Positions 25,785-35,051 are shown, counted from the stretch's first letter. The stretch is DNA of 59,256 nt from Sulfuricurvum sp. (GCF_028688295.1 NZ_JAQTYM010000009.1:1-59256), one strand, 5' to 3'. A program made the numbers and translations. The notes: generated from the sequence alone by a model not told the origin.

Positions 25785-27497
25785 TTAATAAGATCTTGCT
25801 TTGAGTTCATGACGTCCAAGGGTTACGTCCATGTAATCAAGCTTGATATTTCCGTTTTCATCCATGTATGCCATGGTGTGTTTCAAGAAATTTTCATCAT
25901 CGCGTGTCGGGAAATCTTCACGGAAGTGTGCCCCACGACTCTCTTTACGATCGAGCGCACTCGCAACGATAAAGAGTGAGTAGTCTAACATGTGACCGAA
26001 TTCGATTGCCTCTTGAAGTTCGGTGTTAAAAATTTTCGATTTATCGGCAATGCGGATATGTTGGTAACGGTTGCGTAGATCGTTCAAAATCCCCATTTGT
26101 ACTTGTAGAGTTTCTGCGGTGCGGAAAACCCCAGCGTTATCACTCATTGATTGTTGCAACTCTTCGCGAAGTGCCGGGACGGACTCTTGGCCGTTATTGG
26201 TAAGTACCCAATTCATTTCAGAGATCATTCGCTCTGCATCAGCTTCAGTTGCTGTGTGTAAAGTCAGGGTATCGATTTCGCTTACCATTGTTTTTCCGAC
26301 AAAACGTCCAAACAACAATGCTTCAAGAACTGAGTTCGCACCGAGGCGGTTGGCTCCGTGAACGGATGAGCATGAACACTCACCTGCTGCGTAGAACCCC
26401 TCAACAAACTCAGAGTTGTTTTTACGAACATGACCGTGTTTATCCATCGGAATACCACCCATAGAGTAGTGAGCCGTTGCCGAGATCAAAATCGGCTCTT
26501 TAATCATGTCTAGTCCGAGGAAGGTGATCGCGAGGTCGCGAAGTTCCGGTAGACGTTCCATGATTTTCTCTTTGCCCAAATGGACAAGATCGATAAATAC
26601 AGCGTCTTTACGAGGACCTACTCCGCGACCTTCACGGATCTCTTGGATGATCGCACGGGCTACAACGTCGCGAGAAGCGAGCTCCATCGCATTCGGTGCG
26701 TATTTTTCCATAAAACGCTCACCCAGAGAGTTAAGGAGTTTTCCACCCTCACCGCGAGCTGCTTCGGAGATCAAAACGCCGTTTCCAGAAAGCCCAGATG
26801 GGTGGAATTGTACAAATTCCATATCTTCGAGAGGAAGACCGTGACGCGCTACAAGAGAGAGACCATCACCTGTGTTGGCATGAGCGTTTGAGTTGATTTT
26901 AAATGCACGTGCATAGCCGCCGGTAGCAAACATAACTGCTTTCGCGTTGAAAATCGCTTTTTCAGAGTTACGGATGTTGTAGGCACTGACACCGTACACT
27001 TTACCTTCGTTGTACAACAAGTCGGCAACATACCACTCATCCCAAAACTCCACGCCTTCACGGAAGGCTTGTTCATAAATGGTTTGAAGGAGAGTAAGAC
27101 CGGTGCGGTCTTTTGCAAAACAGGCACGTGGTGAAGATTGTCCGCCAAAAGGGCGTTGAGCAATCGTACCGTCTTCGTTACGGCTAAATGCCGCTCCCAT
27201 ACGTTCTACCCAACGGATCGTTTCCGGTGCTTTTTCACACATAAATTGGACAACGTCTTGGTCAGCAAGGTAATCTGAACCCTTGACGGTATCGAACTCA
27301 TGGAGCTCAACGCTATCAGCATCACTAAACGCAGCGTTAATTCCCCCCTGTGCAGCACCTGAGTGACTACGCAATGGGTGAAGTTTTGTGACGACGGCAA
27401 CTTTTTTGCCGGCTTTTTGCAATTCACGAGCTGCAGCACATCCAGCTAAACCCGCTCCGACAATAACCGCATCATAAGTATAAATGGGAATACTCAT
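25785..27497 (-). CDS. sdhA: Succinate dehydrogenase/fumarate reductase flavoprotein subunit
   Basis: The 570-residue flavoprotein begins with the FAD-binding VIVGAGLAGCAAARELQ and contains the RSHSGAAQGGINAAF motif with the FAD-linking His, catalytic residues in QFHPSGL, EAARGEGG and the MGGIP segment. It oxidises succinate or reduces fumarate. No Tat signal peptide precedes the FAD motif, so the complex faces the cytoplasm, unlike the periplasmic MfrA of Campylobacter and Wolinella. It heads the sdhABE operon with GGAAGG about 6 bases before the ATG. The direction of the reaction cannot be read from the sequence. Confidence 0.94.
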   Translation of the reverse strand: MSIPIYTYDAVIVGAGLAGCAAARELQKAGKKVAVVTKLHPLRSHSGAAQGGINAAFSDADSVELHEFDTVKGSDYLADQDVVQFMCEKAPETIRWVERMGAAFSRNEDGTIAQRPFGGQSSPRACFAKDRTGLTLLQTIYEQAFREGVEFWDEWYVADLLYNEGKVYGVSAYNIRNSEKAIFNAKAVMFATGGYARAFKINSNAHANTGDGLSLVARHGLPLEDMEFVQFHPSGLSGNGVLISEAARGEGGKLLNSLGERFMEKYAPNAMELASRDVVARAIIQEIREGRGVGPRKDAVFIDLVHLGKEKIMERLPELRDLAITFLGLDMIKEPILISATAHYSMGGIPMDKHGHVRKNNSEFVEGFYAAGECSCSSVHGANRLGANSVLEALLFGRFVGKTMVSEIDTLTLHTATEADAERMISEMNWVLTNNGQESVPALREELQQSMSDNAGVFRTAETLQVQMGILNDLRNRYQHIRIADKSKIFNTELQEAIEFGHMLDYSLFIVASALDRKESRGAHFREDFPTRDDENFLKHTMAYMDENGNIKLDYMDVTLGRHELKARSY

Positions 27498-27530
27498 ACG
27501 CCTTCCTTGTTCATAAAATCTGTGAACGAT

Positions 27531-27536
27531 TATAGC
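27531..27536 (-). promoter_or_regulatory. -10 box (TATAAT) of the sdhABE operon
   Basis: On the minus strand a consensus TATAAT lies 33 bases upstream of the sdhA ATG at 27497, with AAGGAAGG as ribosome binding site between. No convincing -35 box is seen. Confidence 0.5.
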
Positions 27537-27635
27537 GTGCCACTCCTTGGGTAAGATTAAAAAGGGTTATGGATGGGTGTAGTAGTTAAAAGTGGAAAAT
27601 GTTGTCCAAAATAGTAACAATATTGATAAAACTTC

Positions 27636-27651
27636 CACCCAAATATGGGTG
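27636..27651 (-). terminator. Short hairpin after the degenerate GGDEF gene
   Basis: CACCCA (27636-27641) and TGGGTG (27646-27651) form a perfect 6-base stem with a 4-base loop. It lies 25 bases past the stop of the minus-strand gene ending at 27676 and ahead of the sdh promoter; in that direction GAAGTTTTATC follows. The stem is short, so it may be a weak terminator or a protein site. Confidence 0.35.
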
Positions 27652-27675
27652 AAATAGTTACATTGTGAAGAGAGA

Positions 27676-28866
27676 TTAACTAAATTCTTTTCGATCACGT
27701 TGTTGAGCAATACGATTTCCACCGATTTCTTTTGCCTTTTCGATTAAAGCAATTGCCTCTGTCGTTGCTTCATCAATCGATTTTGCCGGTGGTTTGAGTA
27801 AAAACCCCCCACTTAACGTGATTTTAATCGGCCCTTTGGCTGTCGAAAAGCTTGATTCTTCTACCGTGTGAATGATTTTTTCTGCTTCTTGAAATGCAAG
27901 TTGTTTGCTATTACGAGACATGAGAAAAATAAGACGGTCGTTGTCGATGTGAGCGATAACGTCTAATGGTTGTTCATACATATTTAAAATATCCCCTAGT
28001 TTCTTGAACATATTGCTCATATCTTCTTTGGAATGGGTATTGATGAGTGAGACGTAATGATCAATTTCAAACAAAACAAGAAAGACAGTATTGCCGGATT
28101 TCCCTGCCTTTTTAGCGTTGAAAGCATAGGTAAGACCCTTTTCGTTGTTAAGACCGCTGCTTGGATGGATAAGATTTGGATTGAGGGAGGATAAGGAAGA
28201 CTTGCGCATTAATCGTTTAAGTATAAAATCAACTTCTTCTGTTTTGACGAGTTTTACAGAGCCGTCGACATCGACGGAACAAGCTTTATCTATGTCAGAA
28301 TAGATTTGATTAAGTCTATATCGATAGAGTAGAAATACGATTAAACCTATAAAAAAGAGCAAAATTGAAACCATTTTAGCTGTTGTAATGGACTCTTGGA
28401 TAATGTGAATCTGATAATCGATCATGCTATCAATATCGGATAAAAAAGCAGCGCGTGCGTTCATCATCCGATCATGGGAACTATTTTTTGACATTACCAG
28501 TGATTCAGACCAAAGTAGTGCCGCATCTCGAAAAGTTTCCGATGATATCTCCAGTGATCGTAAAAGTGATGCTTGTTCTTCATTCGAAGTGACAAATGAA
28601 TCTAAAAAAGCTTCTTCACCAGAACGTTTAACCGAAAGTGTTATTTCAGAAATGGCCCCATTGATAAGAATCGATCCCATTTTTGGGTCACTTAAATCGG
28701 TATTAATAATTTTAGCAATTAAGAGATGCTGATTTTTAAGTGCAGCTAAGCGATCCGTGTATTGTGATATATGAAAAAGTTGAATACTTAAAAATGTGAT
28801 ACCAAAACCAAGTAACATGAGCGCCGTTTTAAGATTAAAAAAAACTTTTCTTATCGAAATTAACAT
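27676..28866 (-). CDS. Membrane protein with degenerate GGDEF domain
   Basis: The 396-residue protein has a transmembrane helix (14-30), a periplasmic helical domain of about 130 residues (31-163) and a second helix (166-183), then a cytoplasmic GGDEF-like domain (about 235-390). The domain keeps the fold pattern (SGLNNEKGLTYAF, VFLVLFEIDHYVSLIN), but the active-site loop reads HIDNDRLIFL instead of R-GGDEF. It is expected to lack cyclase activity and may bind GTP or act by protein contact. The helical periplasmic part suggests a sensor of the four-helix-bundle kind. The gene stands alone upstream of sdhABE and divergent from thiL. Confidence 0.8.
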   Translation of the reverse strand: MLISIRKVFFNLKTALMLLGFGITFLSIQLFHISQYTDRLAALKNQHLLIAKIINTDLSDPKMGSILINGAISEITLSVKRSGEEAFLDSFVTSNEEQASLLRSLEISSETFRDAALLWSESLVMSKNSSHDRMMNARAAFLSDIDSMIDYQIHIIQESITTAKMVSILLFFIGLIVFLLYRYRLNQIYSDIDKACSVDVDGSVKLVKTEEVDFILKRLMRKSSLSSLNPNLIHPSSGLNNEKGLTYAFNAKKAGKSGNTVFLVLFEIDHYVSLINTHSKEDMSNMFKKLGDILNMYEQPLDVIAHIDNDRLIFLMSRNSKQLAFQEAEKIIHTVEESSFSTAKGPIKITLSGGFLLKPPAKSIDEATTEAIALIEKAKEIGGNRIAQQRDRKEFS

Positions 28867-28980
28867 TTTAACCTCCTTCTATCAAGTGATGTATATCTTT
28901 ATTTAAGATTAATTAAACACACTATATCACAGTGAATCTGATAATGTACTGATTTAACGCGAGCATAATATGATTTTGTC

Positions 28981-28986
28981 TATAAT
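28981..28986 (+). promoter_or_regulatory. -10 box (TATAAT) ahead of thiL
   Basis: TATAAT at 28981 lies 41 bases upstream of the GTG proposed as thiL start, in the AT-rich region between the divergent genes. The predicted transcript start near 28993 argues against longer upstream thiL starts such as 28970. Confidence 0.4.
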
Positions 28987-29026
28987 AATAACATTTTATG
29001 TTACAGCTAGGATAGAGATACGCAGC

Positions 29027-29851
29027 GTGAATACCGAAAACTATTTTATCTCTACGTTTACTTCTCATCGTAGCCTTATAGGTGATGATGGCGCGTGCAT
29101 CGGTAAATGGGTGTACAGTAAAGATGTTTTTTTTGAAAACGTACATTTCAAAAAAGAGTGGTTGAGCTATTATCAAATTGGGTATAAAGCGATGATCGTC
29201 AATATCTCAGACGCTATTGCAATGAATGCAATACCAAAATATGCATTGTTAGGGGTTGCGATGCCAAATTCGATGACCCGTCATCAAATGGATGAACTCT
29301 CACGCGGTATTCAATCTGCTACGGTAGAATATGGTATTGAGATTATCGGCGGTGACACGATCAGCAATTCTAAACTCGATATTTCTGTTACGATTATTTC
29401 AGAAGCGAGTAATCCTTTATTACGCAAGGGGATGAAAATAGGTGATATTATTGCTTATACCGGAGTGATCGGTAAATCTGCACGGGATTTACGCTATTTG
29501 TTAAGCGGTGGAAAAGTTCATACGAAGAGCCGTTTTGTCACTCCTAAGCTTCGCCAATCGTTTGTAGCTCATGGCAGAAAACTGTTGCATTGCGGGATGG
29601 ATATTTCCGATGGCCTTTTTAGCGATATTGGAAAACTTTGTGAGGCGAATCGATTGGGAATTCGATTGATGAAAAAAATACCTAAAAAAATAGCTTGCAG
29701 CGGTGAAGAGTATGAAATGTTAATCGCTTTTTCACCTCGCCAGCTTAGAGCCATTCAGCGCATTGGCGCTCGAACACGTGTTTCTGTAACACCCGTTGCC
29801 CGCGCAGTGCGTGGACGTTATCTCAATCGCTGTAAGCGTCATCATTTCTAG
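29027..29851 (+). CDS. thiL: Thiamine-monophosphate kinase
   Basis: The 274-residue protein shows ThiL motifs: GDDGACIG near residue 20, a VNISDAIAMNAIPKYALLG segment, IIGGDTISNSKLDIS and the GMDISDGLFSDI motif. It phosphorylates thiamine monophosphate to the active diphosphate. The GTG at 29027 gives the usual start (MNTENYFISTFTS) and is preferred over an earlier in-frame codon at 28970, which would add an atypical hydrophobic leader and overlap the promoter box. The C-terminus is basic. It precedes truD by 7 bases. Confidence 0.88.
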   Translation: MNTENYFISTFTSHRSLIGDDGACIGKWVYSKDVFFENVHFKKEWLSYYQIGYKAMIVNISDAIAMNAIPKYALLGVAMPNSMTRHQMDELSRGIQSATVEYGIEIIGGDTISNSKLDISVTIISEASNPLLRKGMKIGDIIAYTGVIGKSARDLRYLLSGGKVHTKSRFVTPKLRQSFVAHGRKLLHCGMDISDGLFSDIGKLCEANRLGIRLMKKIPKKIACSGEEYEMLIAFSPRQLRAIQRIGARTRVSVTPVARAVRGRYLNRCKRHHF

Positions 29852-29858
29852 GAGTTTC

Positions 29859-30950
29859 ATGGAACGTCAATATTCTCTCCCTCATAGCCCTATCGAATTT
29901 CATTTTCGTCAATCCGCGCGTGATTTTGTGGTTGATGAAATACCCTTGTATCCTTTTAGTGGGGATGGCGAACATTTAGTGTTGCATGTTCGAAAGAAAA
30001 ATCTTTCTACATGGCAAATGATTGATATTTTTAGCAATCATTTAGGGATTAAAGGGCGTGATATCGGTTATGCCGGATTGAAAGACAAAAATGCTCAAAC
30101 CAAACAATACATATCGCTTCCACGAAAATTTGAATCTGTTTTGGAGAATTTTGAGCATGAGGGGATAAAAATCCTCGAAAAAACCTATCATAATAATAAA
30201 ATTCGGATGGGACATCTCAAAGGAAACCGCTTTTTCATTCGGCTGAAAAAAGTAAATCCAACATCAGCGATGAAAATACAAGAAGCTCTCAAACTAATCA
30301 AAAAGCTGGGCATGCCAAACTATTTTGGTTTTCAACGTTTTGGAATCGATGGAGAAAACTACAAAAAAGGTCAAGCAATTTTGGCAGGAACGCTCAAAGA
30401 GCGGAATAAAAAATTGTCGCAGTTTTACATCAACTCTTATCAAAGTTATCTCTTTAACGATTGGTTGAGCCGTCGTATCGAGATATCCAAGCTGGTAGAC
30501 GGGTTTAGTATTGATGAACTGAGTCGTATATTAGCGTTTCCAAAAGAAGAACTAGTGGCAATGAAATCCCAAAAACATCCCTTTAAACTCATTCATGGGG
30601 ATGTGATGATGCATTATCCTTATGGAAAGATATTTCATTATGAGAGTGATGAGGAGGTTGAACGCTTTCTTAAGCGTGATATCTCATTCACGGGTCTCTT
30701 AAGCGGTAAACGTGCTACTCGCGCGGTGGAAGTTGCCGAGAGTATTGAAAAAGAGTTCGACACGATTCATGAGGGGATTGATGGTGCACGTCGTTACGGA
30801 TGGATCTTTCCTGAAGAGGTAGAGGGGGAATATAAAGAAAATGAAGCATGGTTTGAACTTCATTTTACCCTTCCAAAAGGGTGTTATGCCACCGTGCTTA
30901 TCGAAGAGATCGCTAAGCGCCCAATTCAAACCGATGAAACTCAGGAGTAG
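29859..30950 (+). CDS. truD: tRNA pseudouridine(13) synthase TruD
   Basis: The 363-residue protein has the TruD motifs FVVDEIPLYPFSG, the catalytic region GYAGLKDKNAQTKQYIS with its Asp (near residue 75) and NYFGFQRFG, followed by the TRUD insertion. It makes pseudouridine 13 in tRNA-Glu and related tRNAs. ATG 29859 is chosen because GGAG lies upstream and the protein then begins MERQYSLPHSPIEF. It sits between thiL and psd with gaps of 7 and 3 bases, so the three are likely one transcript. Confidence 0.92.
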   Translation: MERQYSLPHSPIEFHFRQSARDFVVDEIPLYPFSGDGEHLVLHVRKKNLSTWQMIDIFSNHLGIKGRDIGYAGLKDKNAQTKQYISLPRKFESVLENFEHEGIKILEKTYHNNKIRMGHLKGNRFFIRLKKVNPTSAMKIQEALKLIKKLGMPNYFGFQRFGIDGENYKKGQAILAGTLKERNKKLSQFYINSYQSYLFNDWLSRRIEISKLVDGFSIDELSRILAFPKEELVAMKSQKHPFKLIHGDVMMHYPYGKIFHYESDEEVERFLKRDISFTGLLSGKRATRAVEVAESIEKEFDTIHEGIDGARRYGWIFPEEVEGEYKENEAWFELHFTLPKGCYATVLIEEIAKRPIQTDETQE

Positions 30951-30953
30951 CCT

Positions 30954-31772
30954 ATGAAACCACACTTCACCTCTGCTTTATCTCAGGCTTTTGGGCGTTT
31001 TGCATCAAAAGAGCATGGTAAAACATTTCAAAATATGATTAATAAAACGTATGTAAAGATGATGGGATTGGATATGTCCGATTTTGATTCTCCTGAATCT
31101 TATCCAACCCTTAACGCATTATTTACCCGAAAATTTCGGCATATGCGAAAATATTCAAGTGACCCTATGGATATGATCAGCCCGTGCGATTCTTTGATTA
31201 CTGAGTGCGGTACAATTCATGAAGATTTGGCATTGCAGATTAAAGGGATGAGCTATAGCGTTGATGGTGTATTGGGTGATGGAATTTCAAGTGATTCGAA
31301 AAAAAGTGTTCATAATGGAGCATTTGTTAATTTTTATCTCTCTCCGCGTGATTATCATCGCTACCATGCACCACTCGATATGCAGGTGCTTCATGCAGTC
31401 CATATCCCGGGGAAACTTTATCCCGTCAACATCCCCTCTCTTAAAAAACAGGTTAATCTTTTTATCGAAAATGAGCGGGTTGTGTTGGAATGTTTAAGTT
31501 CTGAGGGAAAACGGTTTTTCTTGATTTTGGTTGGTGCTCTCAATGTCGGAGAGATGGAAGTGAGTTTTGAACCTCGCATCCGAACCAACACGACGCTCAC
31601 CCCGAGCCAATACAGCTATAAAGAGTTGTATTTGAGTAAAGGGGATGATTTTGGATGTTTCCGAATGGGCTCAACAATCGTCATGCTCTGTGAAAAAGAG
31701 ATGGTAGAATTAGGAATTTCAACGGGGCATAACGTCCACTTTGCACAGACGATCGGGCGTATTAGCCTCTAA
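30954..31772 (+). CDS. psd: Phosphatidylserine decarboxylase proenzyme
   Basis: The 272-residue protein has the family segments PTLNALFTRKFR, SPCDSLITECG, YLSPRDYHRYHAP and HIPGKLYPVN. The self-cleavage site reads MGST near residue 243, where LGST is usual; Ser would become the pyruvoyl group. It converts phosphatidylserine to phosphatidylethanolamine at the inner membrane. The Leu-to-Met change is conservative, and cleavage is still expected. It overlaps the 3' end of the next, convergent gene by 11 bases. Confidence 0.93.
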   Translation: MKPHFTSALSQAFGRFASKEHGKTFQNMINKTYVKMMGLDMSDFDSPESYPTLNALFTRKFRHMRKYSSDPMDMISPCDSLITECGTIHEDLALQIKGMSYSVDGVLGDGISSDSKKSVHNGAFVNFYLSPRDYHRYHAPLDMQVLHAVHIPGKLYPVNIPSLKKQVNLFIENERVVLECLSSEGKRFFLILVGALNVGEMEVSFEPRIRTNTTLTPSQYSYKELYLSKGDDFGCFRMGSTIVMLCEKEMVELGISTGHNVHFAQTIGRISL

Positions 31773-32364
31773 AGGTAACCTCTAAGCGTACATTGAGATG
31801 CCCATCATGTTCATGAATATCGATATTGCTATCGACTGGTGGATGCAGTTTACTTAATGCCCCTTGTATAGAGTGAAAAACATGTAAAAACTTCGGAAAC
31901 ATAGGTGCATTAATGTAGTCAATATGCCCTTTTTTGATCTCTTCAGCGATAATATTAATTCCGGCATAATAAACGGTTTTATTGATACCTCTACTGATTT
32001 GATAATTGCGAAGCAGTTCAATATTACGAATCAGAACGTCGCACTCTTCTTGGCACAGGGTTTTATTTTCACTTGCCCGTGTTAACTCATCTGCAATCTC
32101 ATTTTCTACACGTAAACGGCGATCTTCCATTTCAGCGAGGAGATTTTTATCTTTACTTTTTATGAGTTCCAATATAGTGTCAGCTTTGAGGGGTTCAGCT
32201 TTGGCTAGGTAGGTGTATCGCTCATTAGCTTGATAGTTATGATCAAGTGCTTGGATCAACTCTGCAACGATACTGAGATACGCAAATTTATCTTCTTTGT
32301 TTTGATCAAACGTAATCCCATGTGCTGAGATTAGCGGCTTTGGTCCGGCATATTTAAGAGGCAT
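31762..32364 (-). CDS. Conserved hypothetical protein
   Basis: The 200-residue protein begins MPLKYAGPKPLISAHGITFDQNKEDKF, is mostly helical with a charged middle (about 70-120), and ends with beta-rich sequence (NIDIHEHDGHLNVRLEVTF). No domain, signal peptide or membrane segment is recognised. ATG 32364 has GGAG about 7 bases upstream, which favours it over a TTG one codon earlier. It lies alone between psd (convergent) and ychF. Reading-frame quality and a good ribosome site support a real gene of unknown function. Confidence 0.75.
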   Translation of the reverse strand: MPLKYAGPKPLISAHGITFDQNKEDKFAYLSIVAELIQALDHNYQANERYTYLAKAEPLKADTILELIKSKDKNLLAEMEDRRLRVENEIADELTRASENKTLCQEECDVLIRNIELLRNYQISRGINKTVYYAGINIIAEEIKKGHIDYINAPMFPKFLHVFHSIQGALSKLHPPVDSNIDIHEHDGHLNVRLEVTFRG

Positions 32365-32416
32365 CAATCACTCCTTGGATAGTATGCCTCACTATAAGAG
32401 GCAACAATTTTAATTA

Positions 32417-33517
32417 TTATACATTAAATCTGAAGTGCATGATATCACCATCAGACACAATATACTCTTTTCCCTCAAGACGCATTTTCCCCGCCTCTTT
32501 CGATTTGGCTTCACCACCGCATGCTACAAAGTCCTCATAGCCGATTACTTCGGCACGGATAAACCCTTTTTCGAAGTCGTTATGGATAACAGCAGCCGCT
32601 TTCGGAGCCGTTGTGTTTTTATGGATCGTCCATGCACGAACCTCTTTAACACCCGCAGTAAAGTAGCTCATAAGTCCGAGTTTATCGAACCCTTTGCGGA
32701 TGATTTGCTCCAAGCCTGATTCTTCGACACCCATATCGCGTAGGAATTCGTCACGCTCATCATCTTCCATACCGACAAGCTCTTCTTCGATCTTCGCGCA
32801 CAGTTTGATCACTTCACACCCGTGTTTCGCTGCGTGTTCGCGGAGACGTTTAACGAACTCATTGTCGGAGGTTAAGCTGTCTTCATCGACGTTCGCACCG
32901 TACATGATCTCTTTGGCACTAAGAAGTCGAGTTTCACTCATCAGTTTTTCATACATTTCACTATCCGCTTTCGGAAAGTTACGAGCAAGGTTCCCCTCTG
33001 CTAAAAACTCCGCCAACTCTTCGGCAAATTCAGCCATAACCGCAGAATCTTTATCGTTTTTCGCCTGTTTTTTGAGACGTTCGATACGGTTAGTCAAGAC
33101 TTCGATGTCGGCGAAGATCAGTTCGTTCTCGATAATTTCAACATCGAGCAGAGGATCGATACGCCCTTCTGTATGAACGATATTGTCATCTTCGAAACAA
33201 CGGACGATTTGCAAGATAACTTCGGTTTCGCGGATGTTTGAGAGGAATTTATTTCCCAACCCTTCACCCTTGCTGGCTCCCTTAACGAGACCTGCGATAT
33301 CAACGAAATCGAGAGTCGAGTGTTGGATACGTTCAGGGTTAACGATTTTAGCCAATGCGCTCAATCGGATATCAGGAACCGGAACGGTCGCTTTGTTCGG
33401 CTCGATTGTACAGAATGGATAGTTTGCCGCTTCGGCGTTTTGTGCTTTGGTGAGTGCGTTAAAAGTGGTTGATTTCCCGACGTTTGGTAGTCCGACAAGT
33501 CCGATTGATAATCCCAT
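32417..33517 (-). CDS. ychF: Redox-regulated ATPase YchF (Obg family)
   Basis: The 366-residue protein begins MGLSIGLVGLPNVGKSTTFNALT and has the switch-like DFVDIAGLVKGASKGEGLGNKFL and the C-terminal TGS domain. YchF is an Obg-family P-loop protein that prefers ATP to GTP and binds ribosomes. The ATG at 33517 gives the universal N-terminus; the frame extends 15 codons further upstream without conservation. It follows pepA in the same direction across a hairpin. Confidence 0.95.
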   Translation of the reverse strand: MGLSIGLVGLPNVGKSTTFNALTKAQNAEAANYPFCTIEPNKATVPVPDIRLSALAKIVNPERIQHSTLDFVDIAGLVKGASKGEGLGNKFLSNIRETEVILQIVRCFEDDNIVHTEGRIDPLLDVEIIENELIFADIEVLTNRIERLKKQAKNDKDSAVMAEFAEELAEFLAEGNLARNFPKADSEMYEKLMSETRLLSAKEIMYGANVDEDSLTSDNEFVKRLREHAAKHGCEVIKLCAKIEEELVGMEDDERDEFLRDMGVEESGLEQIIRKGFDKLGLMSYFTAGVKEVRAWTIHKNTTAPKAAAVIHNDFEKGFIRAEVIGYEDFVACGGEAKSKEAGKMRLEGKEYIVSDGDIMHFRFNV

Positions 33518-33600
33518 GGAGTGTTTCCTTAGTGTGTTACGATGCGTAAAGTATTGGCGCAATTATAATACAGAGTTGTTGAGTGGGGACTGAGAGAGGG

Positions 33601-33623
33601 CTTTCCCGATTTAATCGGGAAAG
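33601..33623. terminator. Perfect hairpin between pepA and ychF
   Basis: CTTTCCCGAT (33601-33610) and ATCGGGAAAG (33614-33623) form a perfect 10-base stem with a 3-base TTA loop. It begins 10 bases past the pepA stop. No long T run follows on either strand, so it may act as an attenuator, terminator or mRNA end stabiliser. Confidence 0.55.
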
Positions 33624-33632
33624 TCAAAGTGT

Positions 33633-35051
33633 TTATTTGCAGTTTTCCATAAGCCAGTTGAGACTCATACGCACTCCCGCACCGGTTCCGCCATAGGTAT
33701 GAACATCCCATGCGCTTTCGGTGTAGGCGGAGCCTGCAATGTCGAAATGGACCCATTTTTGTTTCATATCCTCATCGATGAAGTTATCGAGGAAGAGGGC
33801 TGCTGTGATCGCTCCGCCGTACGGTTTTGACGAGACGTTGCAGACATCGGCAAGGTCGCTTTTGATCAGTTTTTTGAGGTGGCGGTTGAAAGGGAGGTTA
33901 CCGCAGTATTCACCGCTCACTTCCGCCGCGTTGAGCCACTCTTGTTTGAGCGATTCGTTGTGTCCCATAACCCCTGTCGTATATGGCCCCAGAGCAACCA
34001 TACACGCTCCCGTGAGGGTCGCGTAGTCGAAGATGTAATCGGCTTTTACGTTTTCCTGTGCATACCCTAAAACGTCTGCTAGTACTAAACGCCCCTCTGC
34101 ATCGGTGTTGCGTACTTCGATGGTTTTGCCGTTTTTAGCACGGAGGACATCGTCAGGTTTGTAGGCGTTACCGCCAATCATGTTCTCGACCGCTCCGACA
34201 AACGCGTGCACTTCGATGTCGAGTTTTAGCTCACTCACGGCTTTGATGATCCCCATCACGGCACATCCGCCCGCTTTATCCATTTTCATCGTGACCATCG
34301 ATGCTGCTGCTTTGAGACTGAGCCCGCCGCTATCGTAGGTGAGCCCTTTGCCCACGAGGGTGATGATTTTTTTAGGGTTTGCAGGTTTATATGTGAGGTG
34401 GATCAGGCGGGGAGGGTTGATGGATGCACGACCGACGGCGAGCATCGCGTTCATCCCCTCACTCTCTAATCCGTTAACATCGAGGATCGTACATTCAAGA
34501 TTATTGGAAGAGGCTAAAGAGTCTGCAACAACTGCCATTGCCTGTGGGGTCATGTCGTATGGGGTTTGGTTGACCAAATCACGGACAAAATTTGTTGCTT
34601 TGGCAATTGTGACACTTTGGTTGAAAAGTGACTCTAAAGTACTAAAATCAGCTCCAGAATCATTAGCAAACAAAATCTCTTTGAGAGGGGAATTTTTTGG
34701 ATCGGATTTGTACGATTCAAATTTATAGGTTCCTAATAGTGCCCCCTCGACTAAAGAGTTTAAACTCGCTTGTGTAATAGCAACTTTGAGGGATGCATAG
34801 CCGTAGTTCATAGCTGTTTTAAGTGCTGATGTCATCACGCAACGGTAGGTTTCACTGCTCTCATCCGTGATAGCGCAGACGAGGAGACGATGCTCATGCA
34901 GGGTGCAGAGCTGTTCGGCTTCGGCTTTAAATCCAGCCTGTGTTAGAAGGGCTTTGAGAGGGTGTACTTCAAACTGTGCCGTGGTGACACATTCAATTGT
35001 CAAATCGGCATTGAGAGAGGATAAAGGTTGATTATAAAGGGCGACGTTCAC
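33633..35051 (-). CDS. pepA: Leucyl aminopeptidase (M17)
   Basis: The 472-residue enzyme has the M17 motifs VGKGLTYDSGGLSLK with metal and catalytic Lys, MKMDKAGGCAVMG and the signature NTDAEGRLVLAD, followed by ATLTGACMVALG. It is a cytosolic dizinc aminopeptidase removing N-terminal residues from peptides. The GTG at 35051 is preferred as start because GGAG lies 7 bases upstream and the protein then begins MNVALYNQPL; an ATG at 35078 would add nine residues. It overlaps the end of the DedA gene by 20 bases. Confidence 0.93.
   Translation of the reverse strand: MNVALYNQPLSSLNADLTIECVTTAQFEVHPLKALLTQAGFKAEAEQLCTLHEHRLLVCAITDESSETYRCVMTSALKTAMNYGYASLKVAITQASLNSLVEGALLGTYKFESYKSDPKNSPLKEILFANDSGADFSTLESLFNQSVTIAKATNFVRDLVNQTPYDMTPQAMAVVADSLASSNNLECTILDVNGLESEGMNAMLAVGRASINPPRLIHLTYKPANPKKIITLVGKGLTYDSGGLSLKAAASMVTMKMDKAGGCAVMGIIKAVSELKLDIEVHAFVGAVENMIGGNAYKPDDVLRAKNGKTIEVRNTDAEGRLVLADVLGYAQENVKADYIFDYATLTGACMVALGPYTTGVMGHNESLKQEWLNAAEVSGEYCGNLPFNRHLKKLIKSDLADVCNVSSKPYGGAITAALFLDNFIDEDMKQKWVHFDIAGSAYTESAWDVHTYGGTGAGVRMSLNWLMENCK

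Noticed and set aside
26071-26891. Several overlapping plus-strand frames inside sdhA
   Set aside because: Antisense shadows of sdhA with no start signals and no recognisable domains.
32694-33176. 160-residue frame on the plus strand inside ychF
   Set aside because: Low-complexity Ser-rich shadow of the strongly conserved ychF gene on the other strand.
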